From Casuarina equisetifolia (lineage: Eukaryota > Streptophyta > Magnoliopsida > Fagales > Casuarinaceae): a stretch of DNA of 64,000 nucleotides. How positions within the stretch are numbered: the first letter of the stretch is position 1; each line of letters opens with the position of its first letter. Of the stretch, positions 49,313 through 62,823 are shown in pieces. The notes under the pieces were generated by a model that did no database searches, had not been told where the DNA came from, and was given only the letters and a program-made list of their open reading frames with translations. Made by a program: the position numbers and the translations under genes. The stretch is from positions 4,526,001-4,590,000 of the forward strand of contig CM052355.1 of NCBI GenBank assembly GCA_028551475.1, in the 5' to 3' direction.

Positions 49313-52300
49313 ATGCATAGATCTGGAGCTACGATGGCCTGGAATGTGTTCAAGTTCTGTACCGCGCTGCGAGGCCTGGGCTCGATCATGATCCTTCTGG
49401 TTCTTGGGGTCGTGGGGGTGACCTACTACGCTGTTGTTTTGACCAATTACGGCCTGGCTTTGTACCATGGAGGCCTTGATTCTCTCACCGCTCTTGCAGT
49501 CTTGATCTTGTTCCATTGCTTGGTAAATTTTCGAACTTTATTGCAATTTTCTGTTACAATATTGTTCTTTTTCTCTTTATCTGTTGTGAGGACGAGGGTT
49601 TCTGTCAAGAGATTCTGAGGTTTTAGGAAACTTTCTCCTCTTGGTTTAGGAAGTCTTATATCACAATGGGAAATTCAGGTTCTCCCATATCATAAGAAAA
49701 CTTACCACTTTTTTGCTTTTTCTGTTTTTTCTGAAATTTCTTTCAGCTCATTCTTAGTTGAACATTTGCATTTATATGATTTAGCTTCATCAATCTCATT
49801 GAATTACTACATAGATGTTCTCAACTGTGTTGCCTTTTTCGGCAGGTTTAATTAGTTTTTGCGTTGATCAGAGAAAAATACTAAAATGGAAACTTTCTGA
49901 TGATTTTGCAGCTGGTGATGCTACTGTGGAGTTACTTTTCTGTTGTTTTGACGGATCCGGGTGGTGTACCTCCTAATTGGAGGCCTGCTATGGATGAGGA
50001 GAGAGGGGAGGCCGACCCGTTAAATCCGTTGGAATTCAATAACCTGCCCGCAGACCCACAAACAAATCAAAGAATCCGGTTCTGTCGGAAGTGCAATCAG
50101 CTGAAACCACCTCGCTGTCATCATTGCTCTGTTTGTGAGTCCTTATGCCTCCAGTATCTCTCTCTCTCGCCATATATATACCCAAATGTTCAGGATTGGT
50201 GATTTGCAGTGATTTGTTGTTGGATTCAGGTGGGCGATGTGTGTTGAAGATGGACCATCACTGTGTCTGGGTTGTTAATTGTGTTGGGGCATTAAATTAC
50301 AAGTATTTCCTTCTTTTCCTGGTATGTTTGTTTAACTCCACAAATCTGAAACTCTCCTTATCATTGGATTTACTAACTCACAAGTTTAGTTCCTTTCTCT
50401 TTCAGCTTTGTAAATACGTCCCTATTTGTCTTCTTAATATGCTTGCCTGTGTTGTTTATTAACTCTCGAGTGAACTTATGTTGACAAGGGGTATGTTATG
50501 CCTTCTGCTAGTGCTTGTTAAGGATTGTAGTACATCAGGTCCTGAGTGTATATAATCTTTTGTGTCAGCCTTCCCAATAAGCTATTCTTTTATAACAATT
50601 ACCTATGTATTTCTTTCTTTTCTATCTTTGATGCTGATGTACCAAGTCCTAGTTACACTCAAATGCAAGAAAAGCTTCACCTTGCAGTTATCTTAGCTCG
50701 ATGATTGATTCTGTTTGTGTATCTTGGTCCTTTTAGGGTTCTAAAAACGTTAGCACCCATTGCACTTAGCCTATTGCAATACTGACAACCTTGGTGCCAT
50801 GTCCACCCATCTCAACCTGACCCATTTGCTTCTTCATTGGCAAAATATAGAATGATGACAAAATCATAGGATTTTGAACTTCAATCAGGTGGCTAGAAGA
50901 ATGTACACGTGCATGTGACTATTCTTTAGTGTATTTTCTCTTGCATGTGACTTGGATTCTAGGGATTTGGATGTCTTTTACTTTATTGAGTGCCTTGATC
51001 AAGTTTTTGATTTGAAAAATCAAAATGCAATTAGTGAAATAGATAGTGTTCAATAATATGAGGACGAGTCATCTGTTTGATGGAAGAAGGACGATTGCTG
51101 TTAATTGATCTCCAGTGTTCTTTGATATGGTTTCTCCAAAAGGATTGATCTTTTGGGAAGTTCTAGTTGTAAAGTAGAGTGTTTCGATATCTTTTAATTG
51201 TTATTGAGGGGTCCTGGGTGGTGGCAGACGCAAGTATGGTTGACTGGGTTTCCCCTTTTCAAATTTCTCAGAATTTTAATTTTGGCTCATAATATCAACA
51301 ACTGATACTTGACTTATGTTGCACTGCTGATTTTTAACTTTTTGGTGAAAATAAAAGTTTAGTGAAAGGTTAGAAAAATTTGCTGGCAAAAGAAATGCTA
51401 AGATTTTGATTGATTTAATTTGGGTCAGTTTATGTCTGTTTATATGTTTTTTGAATTAAGTAAATGGTTCTATCTCTGCTCAATGAGTATTTTCTCTCTT
51501 TTTTTGATACGTTACCTAACCAAACATATGCTTCTTGTTAGGTTTTTCCTTGATCGATCTTATTCTTCTTCGCTTCTCTAATCTGTTTGTTTCTATTGAT
51601 TTTGTGTTGCTAACAAAGGAAGTAAAAAAATTTAAGAAACTTTGCCCTCCTTTGCATATTCAAGTGGCAGAAGGAGACCAGAGCTTGTTTTTATTTGCAT
51701 CAGTTTGGATTGACTTTTCAGTTTATACACACAAATTAGTAATACACAAAGATACATAAAAACTTACAAAAAGATATACATATGTATCTATTGTCACTAA
51801 ACTGTTATTGCCCCCTGCTGATGAAAAATCATGGCTTGATATTGCTATTAGGGGTGTGTTTCTTTTTACAGGTCATCTTAACTTACTGATTTTTTTCTTT
51901 TTTCTGTCTTCCGCTCTCATTTTTCCTTTTTGTTTCTGGCTATTATGATGGCATTGATCATTGTGTTTGTATACCGAGTTAAGGTTAACTTGCAATGAAA
52001 TGTCTACTTCTGCCCTGACACGCATTTGAACACTTGTGTTTGGTAGCAGCCATTATGGTAGAAAGACCCATTTAGGTTGTTATTCACCTGGCTGATTTAC
52101 TTATTGTTTGTGATTATGATTCCAAAATGTGATCATGTAAATTCGAAGTCTCTTTTCCTTACCTCTTTTTTTTTTGGTGGGGGGGGGTTGAAGAGGAAAG
52201 GGAGGAGAGAGGGGTTGGGGGGTGTTCATGTTTTCCTAATGCAAATAATTGATTTTTCTTTTGCATCTGTCAAATCTCAATGCAGTTCTACACGTTTCTC

Positions 52301-54205
52301 GAGACAAGTCTTGTGACACTGTCATTGCTTCCACATTTTATAGCATTCTTTAGTGATGGAGAAATACCTGGAACTCCCGGTACCCTTGCAACCACTTTTC
52401 TTGCCTTTGGTGAGGCCTGGTATCGCATGTTTGTGACTTTTTTGATAGATTGTATATTTATTTCCCTTAACATCTTTGCTTTTTTGCAGTCCTGAATCTA
52501 GCTTTTGCATTGAGTGTTATGGGGTTTCTAATAATGCACATATCTTTGGTGGCTGCCAATACCACAACAATTGAGGTATTTTTCTTTTGTGAACCTTCAT
52601 ATATTTATTTTACACAAGTTTATTTTGTTCTGATATACTTTACACTGCTACCATGAGATGCCAAAAAAAGTGGCCAAGAAAATTATTACAAAATTCGAGG
52701 TTTGGAAGCTGTCCTGTTGGCATTTGGAAAAAACTTGCTTTATATGGAGACTGATACCTGAATAAGAGTAACATAACATTTTGAAGTCCCTTATTTCTCA
52801 TGTCTTCTGTTTGGTAATTATGGAACTACGTCTTGGAAGCAAGTATGCTAAATGATGCTGTATTTTCAGATGCTGCTGTCATTTTTTTTAAGAGTCTAAA
52901 CTGGCGGTGCCTTTGTGATTTGGTTAAACCCCATCTACTACTGCTTGAAATTTTTGGGATGATTGGTGGTCTGTTGCATCTATATTATGTTATATTTGGA
53001 AGGGACTTTGTTGAACGGCTGTATCGTGGTTGTGTGAAGCTTCTTATCTTGTCTTCATGCTGAATTTTAAACTGGCAATGGGACTACTAAGTAACGCATC
53101 ACTCTTACATGGTCCTATTAATCCTTATGAGAAGTCTGAAATGGTGAATGTAATCACTAGATAGGTGTTTGTATGAATTGAGTTTTCTACAAAAGTTAAC
53201 TTCACCACAACATCTGTGGAACATCAATTCCGAAATTGAGTAATTCTTTTATGTCTTACTGCTGTATTTCGTTAGAACTACAGAAGATGTACACTTAGTT
53301 TCTGATATATTTTTTTTACTTTGTCACCAGGCATATGAGAAGAAAACCACTCCAAAATGGCGCTATGACCTTGGTCGTAAGAAGAATTTTGAGCAGGTTG
53401 GTACAATTAACAATTATTAACATCTTCTTGTTGTCCTTGCAACATTTAATATTATCTTTTTCATAGTTATTCGATTGAAATATAGTGCTAGCATATCAAT
53501 TTTGGTTTTAATATCTTGCCATGCGCAAGTAATTGAAAGCAAAGCATCAATATTTTACCTGAAATATATTGGGATATGCTGAAAACATGACACGCAAAAC
53601 ATGACAGTTGCTAAAAGGGGAAAAGTGGGATTTACCATAAGCAAATTATGTAGCTAAGAGTGGCAAATATTCGGGTGAAAACCTCAAAGCATACGAATTC
53701 TGAAGTGTTGCTAAACTTCTGATAGAAAGAGCCTCCCGTCCTATGGCGTAGGGCTAGTTTGGTTCCCAGGGATGGCTCCCCTTGATTCCTATGTTTAATC
53801 GGGATAGGGCTATTTGGAGGTTGGTGAGAGGGTTGTAGTAGTCATGCGTCATGTGTATGACACACTGCATTTCATGCTTGAGAAAAAACAATAAGAACAG
53901 CTGACACATGGCAAAGAATTATTGTCTTGGACTTAGAGATCTCATGCTTTACTTCGTATTGATGTTGTGGTTCTATACAGTGGGATAGTGGCCTTGGCTG
54001 CATTATCATTCACCATTACTAACTGAAAACATATCGTATCTCTTTACCCTTGGTGTTCACCTCGGTGTTTGTGTATCAGGTTTTTGGGACAGACAAGTGG
54101 TACTGGTTTATCCCTGCATATTCGGAAGAGGATTTACGGCGGATACCAGCTCTACAAGGGCTCGAATACCCATCAAAGCCTGACTTTGATTGCGAGGAGT
54201 TCTAA
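49313..54205 (+). CDS. PAT14: DHHC-type S-acyltransferase (palmitoyltransferase), PAT14-like
   Basis: Attaches palmitate to cysteines of membrane proteins through an auto-acylated DHHC cysteine; the Arabidopsis relatives PAT13/PAT14 act at Golgi/TGN membranes. Exons are 49313-49522, 49912-50134, 50230-50321, 52286-52409, 52490-52575, 53331-53396 and 54080-54205: 927 nt, 308 aa, about the length of Arabidopsis PAT14. It starts [19 protein letters not shown], then has two N-terminal membrane segments. The DPG motif is [12 protein letters not shown]. The Cys-rich domain runs from [20 protein letters not shown] to the catalytic DHHC in [12 protein letters not shown]. Two further membrane segments follow ([15 protein letters not shown] and [16 protein letters not shown]), then a TTxE-like TTIEAYEKKT motif. 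The long third intron is about 2 kb. No defect is seen. [16 protein letters not shown] and [11 protein letters not shown] favour PAT14 over PAT13. Confidence 0.95.
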
Positions 54206-56163
54206 GAATTACCGGTGCCACAATTCACGAAATCCAGGATTCGCCCTTGTAAATTAGTGATGGAGCCCTTCAAAGGTTTAATATTTAATTGATTCGAGCA
54301 GCTTACAACTAATCCGGCTCCTAGCACATTCATTTCCACGAGCCTCTTCTTGTAGCGGATAGCAAAGTAGGTGAGGAGAAAGCGAGAGAGAAAGAAAGAA
54401 GGGCAGAACGAGGAAAAGCATGGTGGTTGCAGAATGGTGAAGATAGCTTGAAGGGCTGATGTTTATTTCATTCTTGTTTTTAATCATCATTGTGGGGAAG
54501 TTTGGGAACTGTCAGATTAAGGGCTGCAAGTTTTTTCACGTAGCTTTGTTGTATGATTGATCGGAATTTACAATGAATCTCAGTGACTTCAGCACACGTT
54601 AGAGATGGTGAATCAAGTGTACCCTTGTCATGCATTCTTGTGATATAGTTAATTCCATATAAGATTTACGCTTCCATCGTTCTTTGATATTTACAATACT
54701 CGCACCGGTTATATTCAATGTTATCGTAGATAAAGCTTGTTTCTTTTGAACGTAAATAGAAGGTCACTGCCGGAAAAACCAGGTTCGACGAGATTGGATC
54801 CTGCGTCCTGGTATGTCAACGAGAAAAAGAGATTAGGTGCCGTGTTTCATAGAATTTTAAGTACTATTTTTTTATAAGTATGATGGTGTCGTCCTATCCC
54901 GAAGCGTGCAGTTTCTTATGCTTAATTTACTATAAATAGCCGGCAAGTCTGTCGGTCCCCCCTCCTCGTTTGGGGAAAGTACGAGAATGTCTGAAATTTC
55001 TAAAAGCCGTAACCTTGCACGTCCGAAATGGAAATAAACCCGAACCTTCTAGCTTGTGAACGAAACTACTGGGCTACGTGTCGCTCTTTAGCCCCTCTCT
55101 CGCTCTCTAGCTGCGCGGGTATTTACGTTTTTCCTTTAAACAGAAGAGAGCAGGTCATTCTGGTTCCTTCTCCCACGACTCCTGAGAGCCTGCGTACGAT
55201 CGTCTCTCTTCCAACGTATGTGCTTCCTTTCTCTATCTCTCCCTCTGTGCGCGTGTGTAGGGTTTTCCTCCTAGTAATTCTTTTGAGTCTTTTGAGTCTT
55301 TTGAGTTTGAAGAATATGGACATATGGATTAATTTGTTTTCTATTCTTTTCTCCACTTTCTGAGCATCCAAAAGGAACCTGTGATGAAGAGCATAATGTT
55401 TCTTTGCGTTTTACGTTTGCGTTCTCTTTCAAGGATTCTACTACATGAACTTGGAAACAGTGTGTTAGGAATTCTTAGTAGGGGGACAATAACTAGGAGT
55501 GAATCTCGAACATTTGGATAATAAGGTTATTGGAAACCTTTCCCGGAACTTGGAACTGATTTTGTGATTTGTTGGTTACTTACTAACGCTTGAGTTTCAG
55601 TTTCCTACTAACAATCTTGGTAGTCTAAGATAGTTTAACTTTTCTTTTCCCTTATTTTTCTTGGCTGTGAGTCCGAGTATAACAAAGGATCAATTACATT
55701 TTTAATGTTTCGGTTCGTCGTCTTTACATCTGAATTGTCAGTTTAACGTGCAGAACTCTCTGTTCTCGTATATGATCCTAGATTTGCCCTTGTTCATGGT
55801 CCTTTCAGGACGTGAATCCGTTGATTCTTATGAGAGAAATCTTTTTCTAATCACTTCAGTCGTTTGTTTCATGCTTATTTATTATAGAAATTCTCTTCTA
55901 CTGTGTGTTGAATCTCAGATTCTTTTGAGTTTCCAAACTCAGTAACATCTATGGTTGACATTAATGTGTCGCACGTTTATGAGTTTTGCTAAAAGTTTAT
56001 GTCACTTTTACGAAGCAAAATCAACACAGAACATAAGAGGTAGTTATTTTTCCTCTACTTTTCTGGGAGAACTGGCAGACTAGTCCATGGATGGCAGAGT
56101 TTTATGAATATCGATTGTTTCTGATATGGTCTTTTTTGTGTTTAGAGGGTTTAGCACGAGAAT
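54206..56163. other. PAT14 3' region and MLF-gene promoter/leader
   Basis: 54206-54700 probably holds the PAT14 3' UTR. A CT-rich leader at about 54950-55215 ending before GTATGTG could be a non-coding first exon of the MLF gene, with 55216-56160 as intron; the coding start follows an acceptor-like sequence. At 55278-55309 TTTTGAGTC is repeated three to four times. No separate gene is seen. Confidence 0.45.
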
Positions 56164-58388
56164 ATGCAGAGGGGACGTGAAGGTCGAGATGATTACTTCC
56201 ATTCTGGTGACCTGTTGGGTAGTTTTCGGGGCTTTGGAGGCTTTGGATTCCCTAGGAGTATGATGCCAAGTCTTTTTGGAGAAAGGGATCCATTTGATGA
56301 TCCCTTTTTCTCTCGCCCATTTGGAAGCTTGTTTGATTCTGGCATGCTTTATTCAAGTGCTGCAACCAGTGAGAAGAATCAGACCTGCAGAACAACGGGT
56401 CTAGTAATACAAGAACTAGCCTCTGATGATGAGGAGGGACAGATTGAGAAAGATGAAGGCATTGGGGATGAGAAGGTTAATCATCAAAAGCATTCTCGGT
56501 CAAGCAAAGAATCATCTGTTGAGCATCCGGATGATGACACTGATGGTAACTCAACTCATTGGTCGTTTAATTTAGGCATCGTAAGGTGTCTATATTAGCT
56601 TTGGTTCTATTTGCTTATCAAATTTGTCTTTGGTTTTGATTCATAGAGATGAAGAGCAAGAGTGAGGTTTATGGTCGTGAACGTGACAAAGATGAAGGGG
56701 AACATTCCCAGGGTAGCAGAGTCGGTATTCAGACTTGTCGAGTTACATATGGTGGTGTTGATGGAGCATATTACACATCTACAAGAACCACCAGGACAGG
56801 AGGTGATGGAGTAAGTAACTTTTAAGAAAAAAAATTTCGTTATTGGCTTTCTTCTTGATCTAATGTTGTACTTTTCATTAAGGTGGTTCTTGAGGAGACT
56901 AAAGAAGCGGATAGAACAACTGGTCAAGCAAGACACAGGATCTCTAGAGGAATTCATGACAAGGTAGTTATTGAGATTATGCTATGTACTCTGTTAGAGG
57001 TCATGATAATGACACCTGACCCAGAAACCTCAATTTAAAATTTATCAGTTTGTGAGCTGAGTGATAAACAAAAAGATGGTTTAAATAGTAACCCTTTACT
57101 TGCTGTACTGCTAGTATCTGGTGCAGACTGTATTAGTGCACTTGGTCCCCGGGCGTCCAGTTGCCTTCATAGATGTTCTCATTATTTTGTATTGAGAGAT
57201 ATCAGTCAAGATGACACATTTCTGGAATCTTTATATCATTTTGCTTGTCTTATTCCGGGGTGATACGTGTTTGAGCTCTACTGCATGTTCTGTCATACTC
57301 TTCTTCACTCAATCCAATGCAATTTTACGACCTGACCTCGAATCATTTATGATCTCTTTATTTCCTTCTCCCGACTCTTTTGTGTTATAGTGGACCGGAC
57401 AAAGTGTCTTTATACAGGGAACTTTATCCCCATGATTTATGGAGATTGACACAGTTCCATTGCTTGAGCAGGGTCACTCCGTTACAAGAAAGCTCAATTC
57501 AGATGGGAAGGTGGATACACTGCAAACTTTACACAATCTAAATGAAGGTCTGTTCCTTATGTATGCAATTAGAAACTAAAGAGGCATTATGTGTTATGCA
57601 CTTTGTCAAATCATACCACCAATATTGTGGTGTTTATTCCAGATGAACTTGCTGGTTTTGAAGAATCTTGGAAAGATAATGCTAGAGCGCGTTTGCCTGG
57701 TCAGAAAACTGGATCTAATATGAATCCTAACGCAGGTAAGGATTTTCTTTGTTTCTTTTTGTTACAGATGCTATTGATTAGCCAAAGGAATGATGACCTT
57801 TCACGGAATCTGTTTTTTGAAACCCTAGCAATGTATTTCATAAGCTAGATTATGGATTTTCTGCATCAATGAGGTTTTCCATATCCTTCTTATCAGGAGT
57901 GAAAAGTATCAGACAAATGTTTGGGAGCCAGATGCCTGGCTTTAATAATTGTTCTATCAAATTGTGATGTATGGTTGTTTCATATGTTTCTGATCCTCAC
58001 CCATCTTAACTCCATTGATTAGACCTCTTTGTACCATTTCTGTTTGTTATATTGTTTTGAGGTGTTAATCATAAGATCTAACCACTACAGGTAAGAGCCT
58101 TATTTTTTTCCTTTCCTTGCTGCTTTTGGTGACTGATGTCCTACCGCTCTATCTGCTGCTGCTTGATTTTTGATACAAACATATGTTTGTTCTGTCTTTC
58201 ATTTGTTTAATTTTATCCTAATGTCAGGTTCCAGTAACAGTGGAAAGAAGAAGGCAGGCTGGGGAGGTTGGGCCCTCCCGTCTGGAGGGCAGCTCTGGAA
58301 GGCCGAAGGAGTGAGACCTGAAAATGAAGCCAGGAACAACTTTTCTTCTGGGAGAACAAAAAAGGTCGTCAGAATCAATATCGAGTAA
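56164..58388 (+). CDS. Myeloid leukemia factor (Mlf1IP-domain) family protein
   Basis: Plant proteins of this family share the MLF-interacting domain. Their role is little known; animal MLFs act in chromatin and protein quality control. Exons are 56164-56545, 56647-56810, 56883-56963, 57472-57547, 57643-57735 and 58228-58388: 957 nt, 318 aa. The N-terminus is Gly/Phe-rich, with FGGFGFPRSMMPSLFG and RDPFDDPFFSRPFGSLF. An acidic patch LASDDEEGQIEKDEG follows. The middle exon has the family block CRVTYGGVDGAYYTSTRTT, followed by TRTGGDG and VVLEETKEAD. The C-terminus is WGGWALPSGG then KKVVRINIE, as in plant members. All exon phases agree. No signal peptide or membrane segment. Expected location is nucleus or cytosol. 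Confidence 0.88.
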
Positions 58389-59248
58389 ATTGTAACGTTT
58401 GGAGTATTTTACGTGTATAACAATATAAAGTTGTAGTACTGCGCGCCATCAACTCCACCTTTCCTGCATATTGCCTGTCTTGGCGGATGACCAAAGGATT
58501 TGGTGTTGTCTCCCTGGAAAAGATGGCGTGTATGGTAATTGTTGTTGGATGTACTTTATTACGATTCATTTTTAAGTTCGAAAAATAGTAATTGGAAAGT
58601 CTCAGTTGCTTAGGACATCTGCTTTTACACTTGAACCTTATCTGAAAACATGCCAAGGCTCCTTGTCCGTCAGTTGTCGTTAATGCAGAATGCTCTGTAT
58701 TCGTTTTTGCCAGTAATTTCTCACAGATCACGAAACGAAACATGAGCAAAGCAGACCAGTCGTCTGCAGAATTTCGAGGAGAGATAGACCTGAAAACCTT
58801 AAAAAATTAAGGGGTGGCTGTAATGATCAATGAAGTACCGAAAGCAACGTGATCGGACTTAAATCTCTGTGCTGGTCCCGTGGAAGCAAGTGAGCATTTC
58901 CTATGGCAACTTGATCTTACATATTTCTTAGCTGCATTTTTTAAAATTTCCCCCTTTGATATTACAACTTGCACATAAAGCCAGTCATAGTCATTGAAGA
59001 AGGCTTCATGTCGTGTTGGCCTTCTGCCTTAACTGACATGAGCATCGCTTGCTTGTCCCAAGAAATGTCGACAATACTAGTACTTACATTCTGCGCTACG
59101 TTTAGGCACTCTGCCTTATTGTTCATCTACTCGAGGACAGCACAGCTAATCTGCGAATATCTTGGAATTTGTGTAGAAACTAGAGGTATTTTACCACTGT
59201 TCACCATTCTCATGAGTGGTATCTAAGATGATAGCCATGCTATGGCTA
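58389..59248. other. MLF-gene 3' region and spacer
   Basis: The first few hundred bases are probably 3' UTR. The rest shows no gene. Confidence 0.5.
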
Positions 59249-59665
59249 TGTTAAAAAATAAATTCATAAATCTCAAACTCCTCTTATTGCACACACAAAG
59301 AAAATATTAATAAAAAAAGACACATGAATTACGATGTTTAAGATAATTTTTACGTTCCTGACATAAAGAGTAATTTTTTATTATAATAAAGGCTATAATG
59401 TACATAAAAAAAATTATTTTTTCTCTGTCTTTCATATTAATCTATCTAATATCTTAATTAAATTTTTCATAATATTTTCTTTTATACTAACATTAAAGAA
59501 ACCCAAATTAAATAAGATTAATAAATCCTATAAGAAATATAAGATAATATAATGTTATGAACATCTTAAATCTACTGTGATTATACGGATTTATTTTTAT
59601 AATTGTGTATTCAATCTCTCTATGTGGATGAGATGAACCCCACAACAAGTGGTATTAGAGTGCTT
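59249..59665 (+). mobile_element. LTR remnant with primer binding site
   Basis: About 399 bp beginning TGTTAA and ending ACAACA (59647), very AT-rich, directly followed by AGTGGTATTAGAGTGC, which resembles the tRNA-Met primer site TGGTATCAGAGC. That arrangement is typical of the 5' LTR of a plant Copia element. No internal coding sequence follows, so only the left end survives. Confidence 0.5.
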
Positions 59666-60458
59666 GAATCCCAACATGCAATTACAGGATTTCGACATGG
59701 AACTAGTTGGCAGCACGTGGAACTTGCTCTTGACACGGTTCGTTGTTGCTCCCAGGCCCTTGTTGCAAGCAGAACTGTTTGGTTTGAATTAGAGTTGTTT
59801 TAAGATAATGGAGACAGGCAGCCAAGAAGGCAGTAACCACTGACGGATCCGCAAATGGTTTTATAGAAGCTGAAACAGGAAGAATCATGATCGGATCTAT
59901 GCTTGAAAAGTCCGTTTCGCGTGGCTGCACATGAGGCTCATTTTAATTTCTAAATTAGTCAACAATTAGACGCAGTCAAGCCAATTTCAAGTCCCTGGTT
60001 AGCAAAAAAGATTAGCACGTAATCACACACTTACTTGCTGTACGACCTTTCTCTTCTAAGCCGACCAGAAAATTGATTAATCACGTAACGACTAGAATCG
60101 AACCGTGTTCAATTTACTCGAGATTTGCCATTTATTTCTCACTAACCAGTGAGCATACTCTCCTAGTTCATCTGAAAATTTGTAACAGGTGTAGTAATGT
60201 AGTTAGGGAGTTTCTGTCACTAAATCGTCCCCGGTTACTCTAGGACATTGCCAGTTGGTATGGAAGCCTCTCCCAATTACAACCTTCCTCAGATGCATCC
60301 GACCAAATAAATTAATGGCAAGAGGGCCTAAAGCTCCGAGCTTTCATCACTCCAAGAATATATATGAAGCTAAGGCCTCCCTTGCTCTCAAGAATAGATT
60401 TTGATACCAGAAAAGGGAAGATTTAGATCAAACAACTCCAAAACGTGAAAGCATCAGA
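59666..60458. other. Spacer and promoter of the first DUF1442 gene
   Basis: No gene is seen. The 100 bp before the start codon are a likely leader. Confidence 0.45.
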
Positions 60459-61199
60459 ATGGTTTGGTCTGCTGACAATGCCACTAAAGCATATCTCCGA
60501 GCCATAAAGATGGTAAGTAAGAACGAATAAACGATGTCTGTTCTTTCTCCTTCCATTTAAGGCTCTGCTTTTTCATTTTGTGATTAAGTTGTGTGTTCTG
60601 CTTTTTTATAGGCACAAAGAGGTAAAGAGCCCGATGTGGCTGAATTCATATCCGCCCTTGCTGCGGGCAACAATGCCCAACTCATGGTGATGGTATGCGC
60701 TAGCATTGCTGGATCCACCGCCTTAGCACTCGTAGCAGCCGGCCACCAAACATCTGGTCGTGTTGTGTGCGTGCTAAGTGGCCTCGACGAATTACGCGCC
60801 TCGAAGAAAGATCTAGGCCCCTATGCAAACTGTGTCGAATTTGTTGTAGGGGATGCAATTACCCTCTTGTTAGATGACTTTAAAGGGGCTGATTTCGTGC
60901 TTATTGACTGTGATATCAGTGATCATAAGAGGGTATTCTTAGCAGCACAGCAGAATGCAAACCAAGACGGCGGGATTATAGTAGGATACAACGCCCTCCA
61001 CAGGGCGCCATGGTGGAGTGAACTGAAGACACATTTTTTGCCCATTGGAGAGGGTCTCCTGGTCACAAGAATGGCTGCTACAAATATGGCTGCCGGTAGC
61101 CAGAAAAGAAGCCGTTGGGTGGTTAAAGTAGACAAGTGCACCGGCGAGGAGCATGTTTTCAGGATCACTTCCCCACAAAGAAATCAGATCGAAGCTTAA
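60459..61199 (+). CDS. DUF1442 family protein (methyltransferase-like fold), copy 1
   Basis: Plant-specific family often described as SAM-dependent methyltransferase-like; activity unproven. Two exons, 60459-60512 (MVWSADNATKAYLRAIKM) and 60612-61199: 213 aa. The start was chosen because VWSxxxATKAY is the family N-terminus and the intron position matches the second copy. Family landmarks are VAEFISALAAGNNAQLMV, GADFVLIDCDISDHKRVF, the GGIIVGYNAL segment, LPIGEGLLVTRM and the end RWVVKVDKCTGEEHVFR. A short tail, ITSPQRNQIEA, goes beyond the usual end. It faces copy 2 tail to tail with 1.6 kb between. Many substitutions separate the two copies, so the pair is old. Confidence 0.88.
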
Positions 61200-62823
61200 G
61201 ACTTTGTTAGCTTCTTTGGCAGTACTTGCGGGAGGAATAGGAAGTAGATTAAACATTTTTCTTTATTAGCATTTGAGAAGGAAGCTGAAGTATTTTAGGC
61301 TTTCCTGTCATCATAACCAACTTATTTAGTAGCTTGGTAACTATGTAGATATCAGAACTAGAATCTTCATGCATGTTTCAATAATCTTGGGAAAAAAACA
61401 TACGATCCATTGTGGTAATATATGGGAACTGGAAGAAATTTTTGGAAAGTGCTCCAGCTCAGTCGTCTACTGTTTCCTTTCTAGTTCATTACATATTTTC
61501 CTTCCTGTGTCCGGAGGAATTGGTTGATAAGTAAACCCTTTTGGTCATGATCAGAGGATGAAAAATAAGTATGAAAGGACTGTTCAGAGTATATTCTTGA
61601 CTCCAGTTGTTCAACCGGCCGACGACTGCTTCTGGCAATAAAAAACTGCTGTCCCTGTTAAGCACCAGTGACCTTTCAGCGTCTAGTATGTAGCTGGTAC
61701 TGGAGTAACGACGAAAGCGCATTAAAAGAAGTTAAAAGGAGGCTCAAAACAGGTAAGCGCCAGAAAAGCAATGTATATCTATTTGGAAAAGATCTTTCTT
61801 TTGCTTCTCCAGTAGGAAGAAATTGTGTAGATAAAACTTGCAATAGGATTCATGACAAAGAGTAGACAGATAACTAAACAACAAACGACTTAAGCCTTGA
61901 AATTCTTTTCCAATGAATGGATCATTCATATTTAAAAACACCGGGCTATACTGCTATACCACTAAATCGACAGCAAGAACAAAGCGAAATCTATACATAC
62001 AACCTACTATACATTGAACAAGCATGTTGACTCTACCTTCTGCTTCTCAACCACAACCACAGGCTAAGATTTTCTTGCTGCCCATTTGCCTTTCGTTTTC
62101 AGCCAGACAAAAGGAATGAGCTTTCTCAAACTCGAAGATCTCATAAGCTTTTGCAGATGTGAGGCTTTGCAGGTGTCGAGGCAGTTTTAGAAGAACCCTT
62201 TCTTTTTTTCGTGATGTTGTCATTCCTGAAGGTGGAAACCAAGCGTATGTATAAGTCAGGCTTCATTTGGACAGGATTGGTTTTGGGATCTGCTAAATCT
62301 CATAGATTCAACCGGGAAATTACCCCATGATTTGGTGAACCACCAAAAGAGCAAGAAATAAGTACCAAAAGAAAAGGCAAGCCCCCGAAATCTTCATCTG
62401 CTATTCTTTCTGCTTGTAGCATCCATTGCCACCGCAACTGTTTTGGAGAAATTTGCCAAAAGTTTCTGGAATCTAGACTAATTTACATGAGTTACACAAA
62501 GGACCACGCCCACAAGAAAATTCATAAGCAACCTTGAGCAATCAGTTCATGTACTTGCCATTTTAAGAATTTAAGCTCTGCTTTACAACCAGTAATCTGA
62601 GTAGCCATAAAAAGTTATCTCAAGCATCAGAGGTTTTGCATAGCCAAGACAGCAAACATTAGGAAAGTTACAAAATTGAGGAATTCTGTACACATGCATG
62701 ATGATATATACAGATAAGCAAACACATGTTTCAGCTATGGAAAGGGATGACTTCTGTTATTTATTTGTTATAGCCACCACCACTTGTAGGTTTAACCCGA
62801 AGCTCCCAGAAAAGCTTCCGAGA
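61200..62823. other. Spacer between the convergent DUF1442 genes
   Basis: Holds the two 3' UTRs. At 62050-62235 a minus-strand acceptor-like CAG is followed by short open frames, one ending HICKSL, the other longer and Cys-rich at its end. Neither matches a family I know and no partner exon is found, so no gene is called. Confidence 0.45.

Noticed and set aside
49121..49516. 131-aa minus-strand frame opposite PAT14 exon 1
   Set aside because: Antisense shadow of a conserved exon.
52160..52316. Open frame before PAT14 exon 4
   Set aside because: Intronic sequence running into the true exon in a different frame; G-rich tract only.
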